A program made the position numbers and the translations under genes. This document shows positions 7,976 to 15,490 of a stretch of DNA of 64,000 nt, one piece after another. Every line of letters begins with the position of its first letter. The first letter of the stretch is position 1. The stretch covers positions 124,001 through 188,000 of the forward strand of contig SVKQ01000012.1 of NCBI GenBank assembly GCA_015068325.1. The letters are read 5' to 3'. This DNA comes from Oscillospiraceae bacterium. GTDB taxonomy: Bacteria > Bacillota > Clostridia > Oscillospirales > Oscillospiraceae. Under the pieces are notes generated by a model. The model did not search any database. It was not told the origin of the DNA and saw nothing but the letters and a program-made list of their open reading frames with translations.

Positions 7976-9802
7976 ATGCTTTCAGAAAGAATTAACGCAT
8001 TATTCACACTGCTTGGATGTAATAATACCGACATTGCCCGTTACGTCGGCTGCTCGTCGGGGAATATCTCCAAGCTCAAGACCGGTCATCGGGAGCCGAA
8101 GCATACAAGCCGTTCGATTGCGGCACTTGCAAGCGGCGTCTATGGATACGCAGATTATGAAAATATGCTCCCCGCTTTGCAGGAGATCTGCAGCTCTGCT
8201 GATATTACCAGGGACAGCATGATTCCCGCGCTGATTTCATGGCTCTATGAAACGGATGAGATCGTACTGCCTGCATATGCGGCTACGCCAAAGAGTAAAA
8301 GACTGCAAAACCTGCGGCGGCAGACCTTCGGAAAGCGTCTGGACCGTGCCGTAACGCTTCTGGAGCTTTCTAACAGCCAGCTTGCAGTTCTTCTGAACAT
8401 CGACGTTTCTCTTGTCAGCCGATACCGCAAAGGGATCTATTCCCCCCACGGAAACAACAGGCTTGCTGAAAAGCTGTCCGACGCTCTGGTATCCCGTGCG
8501 GAAAGGATCGGCAAAACGCCGGATCTTGCCGCCCTTTGCGGGTCGGAAGCAGAACAGCTTAGCGCCGATATGGTATCTTCATGGCTCTATGATTTCACGC
8601 CAGAGGAGGACAACGCAGCGATCGCGCAGGTGCTCCTGCGTTCGCTTGACGAGTTTACCCCTCACAAGAGTCTGCCAGGAACTGTCCCGAAGGTGCCCGA
8701 GACGACGGACGTGACCCTCTATTACGGGATGGAGGGGCTTCGCAGCGCCGTGATACGCTTTCTGACCGATGCCGCCCAAGAGAACGAGGAACTGCTATTA
8801 TACTCCGACGAGCCCATGGATTGGATGACCGGTGATCGAGCTTATTTTGCGCTGTGGGCATCTCTGATGGCAAAGTGCGTCAGCAGCGGCGTGCGGATCA
8901 AAATCATTCACAACGTAGAGCGTGTGGGCATAGAGATGATCAATGCCATTCGAGGATGGCTTCCGCTCTATATTTCCGGCAGGATCGAGCCTTTCGTGTT
9001 CCGAAGCGTCAGAAACAATCGGTTTTACCATACAGTTTTTCTGCGCTCCGGCGGCGCGTGCATTTACGGCTTTTTTCCTGCGCAAGGGGGTGACAGCCGC
9101 TGGTATGAGTATATTACAGATAAAAAACGCTTGGACTTGTTGGAGCGGGAGTATAACTCCATGCTCTACGACGCCTCGCCGTTTTTGAAGGTGTTTAGCG
9201 GCGCGGACGGTGAGGGGTATCGTTCTTACTGCATAGAACAACAGGGGACGAGGACATTCCTGCTTTCCGAGTTTCCCGTATTCACCATGCCGGAGGAACT
9301 GTTCACGCGGATCCTTGACCGTGTTCAGATGGCAGAACCCCTCAAAGGCACTGTGCTTGACCTGTATAAGGGGATGCACAGCCGGTTCCGGGACTTGCTG
9401 CGGCAGGGTGCAGTCAACCTGATACTCTGTCCTGCAGGAGCTGGTATCGAGAAGAGCAGGCGACTCAATTTCGCGTTGGACTTGGTGAATCTTTCGATTG
9501 ACTATACGAATGACGAATACGCTCAGCATATTTCTGCTGTCATGGATCTTGTAAAGAACGAAAAGAACTTTCATCTGACGCTGCTGCCCGAATCGCCGTT
9601 CCAGGAAATCCAGATTGCCATGCCTGGGGACGCGGTATCCGTGCTTCGCTGTAAAGAACCGTACACCGCATTTGTGTTCTTAAATTCAGCGCTGACTAAA
9701 TCGGTTTCCGATTACCTTTCCGAGTTGATCGGGAACTATGCCGCTGACAGACACTCGACATTGGAGGCATTAGACAAGCTGCGACACCTGAGTGGAAGAT
9801 GA
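7976..9802 (+). CDS. double-HTH regulator with a large C-terminal domain
   Basis: The 608-residue protein has an XRE-like helix-turn-helix at residues about 1-50 (NNTDIARYVGCSSGNISKLK) and a second near 110-165 (SNSQLAVLLNIDVSLVSRYRKG). The remaining 400 residues form an alpha/beta region; one stretch (GVRIKIIHNVER, then RNNRFYHTVFL) recalls PLD-like sensor domains but lacks a clear HKD motif. I chose the ATG at 7976 after AGGGGAAG rather than 7892. It is divergent from the lipoprotein, whose expression it may control. Ligand unknown. Confidence 0.6.
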   Translation: MLSERINALFTLLGCNNTDIARYVGCSSGNISKLKTGHREPKHTSRSIAALASGVYGYADYENMLPALQEICSSADITRDSMIPALISWLYETDEIVLPAYAATPKSKRLQNLRRQTFGKRLDRAVTLLELSNSQLAVLLNIDVSLVSRYRKGIYSPHGNNRLAEKLSDALVSRAERIGKTPDLAALCGSEAEQLSADMVSSWLYDFTPEEDNAAIAQVLLRSLDEFTPHKSLPGTVPKVPETTDVTLYYGMEGLRSAVIRFLTDAAQENEELLLYSDEPMDWMTGDRAYFALWASLMAKCVSSGVRIKIIHNVERVGIEMINAIRGWLPLYISGRIEPFVFRSVRNNRFYHTVFLRSGGACIYGFFPAQGGDSRWYEYITDKKRLDLLEREYNSMLYDASPFLKVFSGADGEGYRSYCIEQQGTRTFLLSEFPVFTMPEELFTRILDRVQMAEPLKGTVLDLYKGMHSRFRDLLRQGAVNLILCPAGAGIEKSRRLNFALDLVNLSIDYTNDEYAQHISAVMDLVKNEKNFHLTLLPESPFQEIQIAMPGDAVSVLRCKEPYTAFVFLNSALTKSVSDYLSELIGNYAADRHSTLEALDKLRHLSGR

Positions 9803-9812
9803 TTTCTCTCAA

Positions 9813-10184
9813 CTATTGTGTTGGATACATTATCGCTCCCATCCACGATCCTTTTGCTTCTTTCTTTCCGGCTGCCTCGCCAGATTGATCCTGTGCCTTG
9901 AGTGGTTCGGTGACGTCCTCACATTCAGCCATTTGCGTTATCAGGAGGCGCATTTGCGACGTTGCCTGCTCGTTGATGTCGGCAAGGTATGTGTTTAGCC
10001 TACCGCTGGTCAGCAGTTCCGTGTACAGGGTTTTGCGCTCCGCCTTGATATATTGCAGATGTCGCCGCACCCAGATGCCGATAGGTCTTTCTTCTTGAGC
10101 CGGTACTGTCAGGCAGGGAATGTAATAGTCGCCCCGCAGTTCGTACCACAATCCATTGTTTTCGTCATAAATGGTCTTTTCCAT
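9813..10184 (-). CDS. tnpV: TnpV-like transposon protein
   Basis: The 123-residue product opens with MEKTIYDENNGLWYELRGDY and continues with GIWVRRHL and LLTSGRLNTYLADI, matching the TnpV family of Tn4451-type clostridial transposons as I remember it. The ATG at 10184 has AGGAGG upstream. Residues after about 93 do not look like usual TnpV ends, which suggests a frameshift or replacement of the last quarter. Its biochemical role is not known. It lies at the right end of element A next to the candidate att repeat. Confidence 0.7.
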   Translation of the reverse strand: MEKTIYDENNGLWYELRGDYYIPCLTVPAQEERPIGIWVRRHLQYIKAERKTLYTELLTSGRLNTYLADINEQATSQMRLLITQMAECEDVTEPLKAQDQSGEAAGKKEAKGSWMGAIMYPTQ

Positions 10185-10285
10185 TGTGAAATCCTCCTGT
10201 ATAATAGCTCCGTTGATGTATTCGCACATATGTCACAGGCTCCCGATTGCCACACCTTGTTATATCCTGTTATGGGTTAATCTTG

Positions 10286-10305
10286 CCCTTGCTTTTGCCC
10301 TTATG
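10286..10305. repeat. candidate right attachment repeat of element A
   Basis: CCCTTGCTTTTGCCCTTATG matches the copy at 1084-1103 in 18 of 20 positions and lies about 100 bases beyond the TnpV start. The element bounded by the two copies would be about 9.2 kb. Confidence 0.3.
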
Positions 10306-10311
10306 AGCGGC

Positions 10312-10545
10312 GCGGGCGTTGTAGAAACGGTGTAACATTTAATAAAGGAATTCGGTGAGCAGATTGCGGAAAATCCTTTGTTTTCAACGGTTTCAGAGGA
10401 CTTCATTAACGCCCTATAATCACTGGCGGATGCCTATGATTTCGGGAATTTCAAATTCCGGTTTGCCGAGTTCTTGAAGGAAGTCTTGGAGCTTGATGAA
10501 AACTCCAGGAAATGCACAGTGTTACGAAGAGTAACATCACTGTGA
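10312..10545 (+). pseudogene. decayed small gene with in-frame stops
   Basis: One frame reads as a plausible acidic protein (KEFGEQIAENPLFSTVSEDF, then KFRFAEFLKEVLELDENS) but is broken by TAA codons at 10333 and near 10420 and has no start. It ends at TGA 10543-10545. The composition looks coding, so I read it as debris of a transposon-associated gene. Family not recognised. Confidence 0.4.
10515..10544. promoter_or_regulatory. inverted repeat upstream of XRE gene
   Basis: GTTAC (10521-10525) and GTAAC (10531-10535) form a short palindrome, extended by CACAGT (10515-10520) and ACTGTG (10539-10544). A further GTTAC occurs at 10563. It is a candidate operator for the XRE protein starting at 10639. 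Confidence 0.35.
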
Positions 10546-10638
10546 CAAAGCATCTCTTTACTGTTACGGGGAACCTTTCCCATGATGAGGCTGTAAAGAA
10601 AACCGCATAGGTGCGGAAATGAAAAGGAGGTCATCATC

Positions 10639-11214
10639 ATGACATTTGGAGAGAAATTAAAAGAAGCAAGAAAAGAGGCAGGATTATCTCAGGAACAATT
10701 TGCACAGAAACTGAGCGTTTCAAGATCTGCTGTCGCTAAGTGGGAGTCTGACAAGGGAATGCCGGATATAAACAATCTAAAGGCAATGGCACAGCTTTTG
10801 GATATCAGCGTGGACTATCTGCTTGACGAAGATGAAAAGCTCAGCTTCAATGAAACGAAGGAAGCGATCGACCTGAATTCATTTGAAGTGACAGGTAAAT
10901 GCAGAGATAAAAAGGATGCCGCATGCTATTTCAGATTCCGTGAGGCTGATTACATCTATCCGCTCGTTCGAAGGAAGCGGATGAGTAAGGCGGAGTGGCT
11001 TACAGACCTGATTGCAGGCCCTGGTATTATTCAAGGGGCAGATTATCTGAGAGATTCATCAGCGTATTATCTTGTTGAAACCGGCGAAAAGCAACTGCTT
11101 GTGAATGTGTCAGCGGATTTCATAACGAGCAGAGAACTGGCGAACAAGGTGGATCCGAAGAAGTTTGATTTTGGAACCTATACGTTCAGGAAGGCACCGT
11201 ATCAATTAATCTGA
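10639..11214 (+). CDS. XRE-family transcriptional regulator
   Basis: The 191-residue protein has a standard N-terminal helix-turn-helix (FGEKLKEARKEAGLSQEQFA, then SVSRSAVAKWE), residues about 3-58. The remaining 130 residues are mixed alpha/beta without a motif I know and contain several basic and aromatic residues (YIYPLVRRKRM). The ATG at 10639 has AAGGAGG upstream. It stands alone between debris and the LexA unit. It may act on the inverted repeat in its own leader. Confidence 0.75.
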   Translation: MTFGEKLKEARKEAGLSQEQFAQKLSVSRSAVAKWESDKGMPDINNLKAMAQLLDISVDYLLDEDEKLSFNETKEAIDLNSFEVTGKCRDKKDAACYFRFREADYIYPLVRRKRMSKAEWLTDLIAGPGIIQGADYLRDSSAYYLVETGEKQLLVNVSADFITSRELANKVDPKKFDFGTYTFRKAPYQLI

Positions 11215-11484
11215 CTGCTAAATTCCAGCTTGACGAGGTGACCGCCCATGAAGCAAATCACGAACAAGGAATATAAGGCGTGGCGGAAGCAATCATGATG
11301 AATGCAATGTGTATAAACTGAAACAGCTTTTTTGAATCGACGTTGATTACGCAAGAGAGGTTGCGCCCATTTTGTGGGCGCAACCTCTGACTATATACAT
11401 AGCTTTCTGGCGGCGCAAAAACTGCGGGGGAATAGAAAAAGAAATAGATCGCAAAGAATATTGAGACAAATTGTATCAAACATA
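11215..11484. other. intergenic debris with a perfect hairpin
   Basis: A 16-codon ORF at 11248-11298 (MKQITNKEYKAWRKQS) looks like the truncated start of a larger element protein. At 11356-11369 and 11375-11388 two 14-base arms pair perfectly around TTTTG; there is no T run after it. No other gene is visible. Confidence 0.4.
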
Positions 11485-11514
11485 TTGACAAACGGATGTT
11501 CGATGTGTTACGAT
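11485..11514 (+). promoter_or_regulatory. lexA promoter with overlapping LexA box
   Basis: TTGACA (11485-11490) and TACGAT (11509-11514) are 18 bases apart. Overlapping them on the minus strand at 11489-11502 is CGAACATCCGTTTG, close to the Gram-positive LexA/DinR consensus CGAAC-N4-GTTYG. A protein bound here would block the -35 box, so the downstream lexA is probably self-repressed and induced by DNA damage. Confidence 0.65.
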
Positions 11515-11552
11515 ACCCTCACGACAGAAAAGAAGTCGTGGGGGTATTGCTT

Positions 11553-12158
11553 ATGCGCCGGAAGGATGAATCGAAAAAACTCCAGCTCCTGGAGTTCATC
11601 AACAGCTATATCGGTCAGCACTCTGCGTCGCCTTCGGTGCGGGAAATCAGCAGCGGTACCGGCATTCATCCTGCGACAGTGCATCGCTATCTGGTGGCCA
11701 TGGACGAGGCGGGGGAGATCGAGTACGACGGAAAAAGCATCGACACAGCGGCGACACAGAAGATGACGCCGGTCAACTGTATGCGGGTTCTGGGACGTGT
11801 TGCCTGCGGTCCCGGCGACGAGGAACAGGAGGAAGTGCTGGAGTATATCCGCATGCCGGAAAATCTTGTGGGGAAGGGAACCTTCTTTGCGCTGATCGCC
11901 AAGGGCGACTCCATGATCGACGCGGGCATTCACGAGGGCGACTATGTGATCGTCCGTCAGACGCAGACTGCGGAGATCGGTGACATCGTCGTGGCGCTCT
12001 ATGACAACCTGAGCAATCTGAAGGTGTTGGGTTACGATGCAGAAAAAGAACAGTACTGTCTGCGCTCCTGCAACCCGGACAAGAAAAAGTACGCGGATAT
12101 GTACGTGACCGACCTGCAGGTGCAGGGCGTGGCCGTGGGCGTCTATCACAAGTTTTAG
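11553..12158 (+). CDS. lexA: LexA-type SOS repressor on element B
   Basis: The 201-residue protein has a winged HTH (SPSVREISSGTGIHPATVHRYL, residues 26-47) and an S24 autoprotease domain. The cleavage bond is Cys85-Gly86 (VACGP), the nucleophile Ser120 (KGDSMIDAG) and the general base Lys157 (NLKVLG), all in LexA spacing. I chose the ATG at 11553 after GGGGG because it begins with basic residues and sits after the promoter; an upstream ATG at 11496 overlaps the promoter. A LexA box covers its promoter. Its place among element genes suggests an element copy, not the host SOS master. Confidence 0.85.
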   Translation: MRRKDESKKLQLLEFINSYIGQHSASPSVREISSGTGIHPATVHRYLVAMDEAGEIEYDGKSIDTAATQKMTPVNCMRVLGRVACGPGDEEQEEVLEYIRMPENLVGKGTFFALIAKGDSMIDAGIHEGDYVIVRQTQTAEIGDIVVALYDNLSNLKVLGYDAEKEQYCLRSCNPDKKKYADMYVTDLQVQGVAVGVYHKF

Positions 12159-12159
12159 G

Positions 12160-12498
12160 ATGAACGGAACAACCATTCTGCTGCAGGAGCAGGAGAACGG
12201 TGACCTCCTGTACATTCGAAAATGGAAGGGTTCCAATCCGGAGAAGAAGAGGTTTCCCGTTCTCAAATGTCCGCTTTGCAAAAAGAATCTGCATCCGGTG
12301 CTCAATGCCAGCGTAAAAAACGACGCGATTCTTTTCGATGTGGCGGACCCAAGATACAAGAATATCCCACGGAACCACGTGTATAAATGCGCAAGGTGTC
12401 ATCATACCATCGGAGTTCACTATCTGAGCGCGGAAGAAAGGCGGCGGCTGGGCCTACCGCCGGAGCATGAGTGCCACGAGAAGATCGCACTGGCGTAA
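12160..12498 (+). CDS. zinc-ribbon protein coupled to lexA
   Basis: The 112-residue protein has two Cys pairs (CPLC near residue 38 and CARC near 78) plus nearby His residues, a zinc-ribbon layout. It starts one base after the lexA stop, so it should be co-transcribed and DNA-damage inducible. I do not recognise the family; the pattern suits nucleic-acid or protein binding. It could be an SOS effector of the element. Confidence 0.6.
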   Translation: MNGTTILLQEQENGDLLYIRKWKGSNPEKKRFPVLKCPLCKKNLHPVLNASVKNDAILFDVADPRYKNIPRNHVYKCARCHHTIGVHYLSAEERRRLGLPPEHECHEKIALA

Positions 12499-12898
12499 CA
12501 ACTGAATGATCGACGAAGCCGACCGTCCTCCCATCTGTGAATATGGGATACTGTAAAGGTATGCAGTCTTCGGGTTGCGCGCCCGCGAAAGCGAGCCGCC
12601 GATCCGTTGATGAATAACAAAGGGCAGGTACCAAATTTGCAGCGTCACACTGAAAGCACATAGGCAATGCCGACTGCGCTTCCTTTGTGGTGCTGCTTTG
12701 TTTGTGTACCTGCCCGTTTTATTTTGAATCGAGGTGAAGTCAATGGCGAGATCGCCTCCCGCCGCCGCAGCGAGCCGGAGAAAAACTGAATAAACATAGA
12801 CTGAAAATTTGAATTGAAAACTGAATAGAGAGAACAGCGTCAGCTGCTTACATATCGGCTAAGCCGGTATGGAAATTTTAGAAAGGGATGTTCGTTCC
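12499..12898. other. 400-bp noncoding region with long-range inverted repeat
   Basis: No convincing gene is present. GGGCAGGTAC (12622-12631) pairs with GTACCTGCCC (12706-12715) and encloses about 75 bases; TTTTATTTTG follows the second arm. AAAACTGAATA occurs twice (12782-12792 and 12817-12827). It may encode a structured RNA or carry control sites for the small HTH genes that follow. Confidence 0.4.
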
Positions 12899-13102
12899 AT
12901 GAAACAATCCATGTACAAGTCATACGATGAGCTGCCGCTGTTCCTCAACGCGGAAACAACGGCAAAACTGCTGGGGATCTCCATCTCCGGCATGTACGAG
13001 CTGATGCACGAGAAGGGCTTTCCGGTTTTGAAAATCGGAACGCGCCTCGTGGTGCCCAGGGATAAGCTCCTCGCTTGGGTGGAACAGAACGTTGGAAAGT
13101 GA
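12899..13102 (+). CDS. excisionase-type HTH protein of element B
   Basis: The 67-residue product carries an excisionase/MerR-like HTH (LNAETTAKLLGISISGMYEL) and wing (FPVLKIGTRLVVPRDKLLAWV), the same family as the protein at 3395. I prefer the ATG at 12899, preceded by AAAGGG, though 12869 is possible. The next gene starts nine bases after its stop. Likely roles are recombination directionality or control of element genes. Confidence 0.65.
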   Translation: MKQSMYKSYDELPLFLNAETTAKLLGISISGMYELMHEKGFPVLKIGTRLVVPRDKLLAWVEQNVGK

Positions 13103-13110
13103 GGGAACCC

Positions 13111-13551
13111 GTGAGCGACTTCTATCCTTATCCCAAGCGCGATCCGATCAAAAACTATTTCCCGCTGCCCAACGAAATCTTTATGCTGGGCCTCACGCCG
13201 GGCGAGTTGGCGGTGTACAGTTACCTGATGCGCTGCGAGGATCGCAAGACACACCAGTGCCACCCAAGCTACAGAACCATCGGCAGAGCCGTGCATCTCT
13301 CGCAGAACACGGTGGCGAAGCACGTGAACGGTCTGCGGGAAAAGCGTCTGATCATCACGGAGAACACCGAGATCGTCACCAGGCGCGGCGAGAAGCGAAA
13401 CGGCACGCTGCTCTACACGATCCGCCCGGTGGAGGAAGCGCTGCGGCACTTCTACGAGCAACAGATGCATCAGTTCGAAACAGTCAAAGACCAGGAGACG
13501 ATCCGAAAAAAGCTCGCCGAGCTCGACCGCAAACGAGAGCGAGCGGGTTAG
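13111..13551 (+). CDS. helix-turn-helix replication/regulatory protein
   Basis: The 146-residue protein has an HTH_36-like winged helix: PNEIFMLGLTPGELAVYSYL, then HPSYRTIGRAVHLSQNTVAKHV and a basic turn REKRLI. Its C-terminal 40 residues are charged and probably helical. The GTG at 13111 sits eight bases after the previous stop with GGAAAG upstream, so the two are likely coupled. Similar domains occur in replication initiators and element regulators; I cannot tell which applies. Confidence 0.6.
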   Translation: MSDFYPYPKRDPIKNYFPLPNEIFMLGLTPGELAVYSYLMRCEDRKTHQCHPSYRTIGRAVHLSQNTVAKHVNGLREKRLIITENTEIVTRRGEKRNGTLLYTIRPVEEALRHFYEQQMHQFETVKDQETIRKKLAELDRKRERAG

Positions 13552-13802
13552 GGTCGAAAATCAAGCAGGAGAAAGCGACGGCGTTGCAAGCAGCGCCGTC
13601 GCGGACTCACAACGGCCGGCAATGCCGACCGTTAGGCGGTTTTTGCGGGTTCGGTGATAGGTGCCACCCTGGGGGTTGCTCACAGCCCTTTGGTGTCAAA
13701 TTCGGCGCCGCGGTGCGGCGCCTATCCCCGAATTACCGCGGTTTTTACAAGGGAAACTACGGTGCCACCGCTTGGTGTATTGCCTAAATACAGGAGGTTT
13801 TT
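13552..13802. other. GC-rich structured intergenic region (candidate oriT)
   Basis: There is no gene here. GGCGCCGC (13704-13711) pairs with GCGGCGCC (13715-13722), and the stem is extended by AATTCGG and CCGAATT on either side. GGTGCCACC occurs near 13660 and 13762. The structure lies just before a ribbon-helix-helix gene, the usual place of a transfer or recombination site bound by such proteins. Confidence 0.4.
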
Positions 13803-14219
13803 ATGGATTCACCCGATATGCAGCGCGTCAGCCTGTATCTGCCCAGAAAGCTGGTTCAGGAGGCGGACCGCACGAAAGAAAAATGCGGCTTCTCTTCCCG
13901 CAACGAGTTCTATGCCAAAGCCGTCGAGAGCTTCATCGCCGAACAGCTTCTGGAGGATGACGTGATAAAAAGCGCGCTTACCGACAAGCTGGCGCGGGCG
14001 GTACATGCGCTTTCAGAAGACAACGCCAGAGCAATTTCAAAAGGACTGTTCCGTTACGCGGTGCAACTTGAAATCCTGTTGCGCATGTTCGCGCAGGTCA
14101 GTGAGTTCAGTGATGACGAGCTCAAGGAGATGCGCCGTGAGGCGGTCAACAACGTCCGTCGCACGAGAGGAAAGATCCCGCTGGAGGAAATCATGAGGGG
14201 CTACTACAACGAGGAATAA
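13803..14219 (+). CDS. ribbon-helix-helix accessory protein
   Basis: The 138-residue protein starts with a CopG/MetJ-type strand and helices (RVSLYLPRKLVQEADR, then SSRNEFYAKAVESFIA). The C-terminal half is helical. The ATG has a strong AGGAGG upstream. In mobile elements such proteins bind DNA next to oriT or integrase promoters; here it lies between a palindromic region and two integrases. No relaxase is found in this element, so a role in recombination control is also possible. Confidence 0.65.
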   Translation: MDSPDMQRVSLYLPRKLVQEADRTKEKCGFSSRNEFYAKAVESFIAEQLLEDDVIKSALTDKLARAVHALSEDNARAISKGLFRYAVQLEILLRMFAQVSEFSDDELKEMRREAVNNVRRTRGKIPLEEIMRGYYNEE

Positions 14220-14290
14220 AGTTCGATTCTCGCTGGATATTCCGAAAGCGTTGTGGTATGTGTTTGTGTTGCGAAAAGAGGTGAAACGCT

Positions 14291-15490
14291 ATGGCAAGAA
14301 AAAGACCGGATGGGGACGGGCTCGTCCGCAAAAGAAAAGACGGACGATGGGAAGGGCGCATCGTCATCGGACACAAGGGTGACGGTACGCCGATCTCCAA
14401 ATCCGTCTTCGCAAAAACCCAAAAAGAGTTGATGCCGAAGCTGCACATGGCAATCGATTGCTACCGCGACGCGGATCTGAGCGAACAGGGAAACATGACG
14501 CTGAGCGATTGGATCGAACAGTGGATCAAATCCTATGCGGAACCGACGCTGCGCGAGAGTACAGTGCGCGGATATCGCAGTGACATCCGGCAGCACATCA
14601 ATCCTGCGCTGGGAGGTAAGATGCTGCGCTCCATCACGCAGCGGGACGTGCAGAAATTCTATAACGCGCTGGGCCGAAAGAAATACAAGGCCAGCGACGG
14701 AAGCGAGCGTCGACTTGCAGATGCAACGGTGCGCGGCGTTCACATGCTGCTACACGAGATCATGGAAGCGGCGGTGCGCTCCCGGCTCATCGTGCAGAAT
14801 CCGACGGACGGAACCGTGATCCCAAAGCTCAACCGTCCGTCCATGAAGATTCTCAACGAAGAGCAGCTGGACAAGTTCATGGAGGCGATTCGGAGCGAGC
14901 CGCTGTGGCATGATTTCTTCTACACGGAGATCACAACAGGACTGCGCCGCGGTGAGATCTGCGGACTGAAGTGGTGCGACCTGGATGAGATGAACGGAAC
15001 GCTAAAGGTGTGTCGTTCCATCCACGTGGTTCCCGGAGGAACGCTGGCGGTGGGGGAGACAAAAACCGAAAAAGGAACGCGCACGATCCTGCTGCCGCCC
15101 AGTACGCTCCATGTGCTGAAGGAGCGGCGCAAGACGGCACTGACCGAATGGATCTTTCCCAGTCTGCTGGAGCCGGAGAAGCCCACGTCACCCAGCACAG
15201 CGTATCACCGGCTGAAGGTGATTCTCAAAGATGCAGGTCTGCCGGACATTCGCTTCCATGATCTGCGCCACACCTTTGCAACGCATGCCATGCGCAGCGG
15301 CGTGGACGCCAAGACGCTCTCCGGTATCCTCGGCCACACCAACGCCAGCTTCACGCTGGATACGTACACCCATGTCACTACAGACATGCAGAAAAACGCG
15401 TCGGTCATCGTGGGAGACTTCATGGAGGAGCTGTTCGGGAAGGAGTTGAAACCGTGGCAAGAAAACGAAAGTCAGGAGAAGGAACCTTAA
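14291..15490 (+). CDS. tyrosine integrase 1 of element B
   Basis: The 399-residue recombinase has an N-terminal Arm motif (GDGLVRKRKDGRWEGRIVIG), a core-binding domain (about 70-170) and a catalytic domain with TGLRRGE, HDLRHTF, LGHTN and TYTHV (Tyr nucleophile). AGAGGTGAAA precedes the ATG. Its last 37 bases overlap the start of the next integrase, so the two should be translated together and perhaps act together. Confidence 0.92.
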   Translation: MARKRPDGDGLVRKRKDGRWEGRIVIGHKGDGTPISKSVFAKTQKELMPKLHMAIDCYRDADLSEQGNMTLSDWIEQWIKSYAEPTLRESTVRGYRSDIRQHINPALGGKMLRSITQRDVQKFYNALGRKKYKASDGSERRLADATVRGVHMLLHEIMEAAVRSRLIVQNPTDGTVIPKLNRPSMKILNEEQLDKFMEAIRSEPLWHDFFYTEITTGLRRGEICGLKWCDLDEMNGTLKVCRSIHVVPGGTLAVGETKTEKGTRTILLPPSTLHVLKERRKTALTEWIFPSLLEPEKPTSPSTAYHRLKVILKDAGLPDIRFHDLRHTFATHAMRSGVDAKTLSGILGHTNASFTLDTYTHVTTDMQKNASVIVGDFMEELFGKELKPWQENESQEKEP

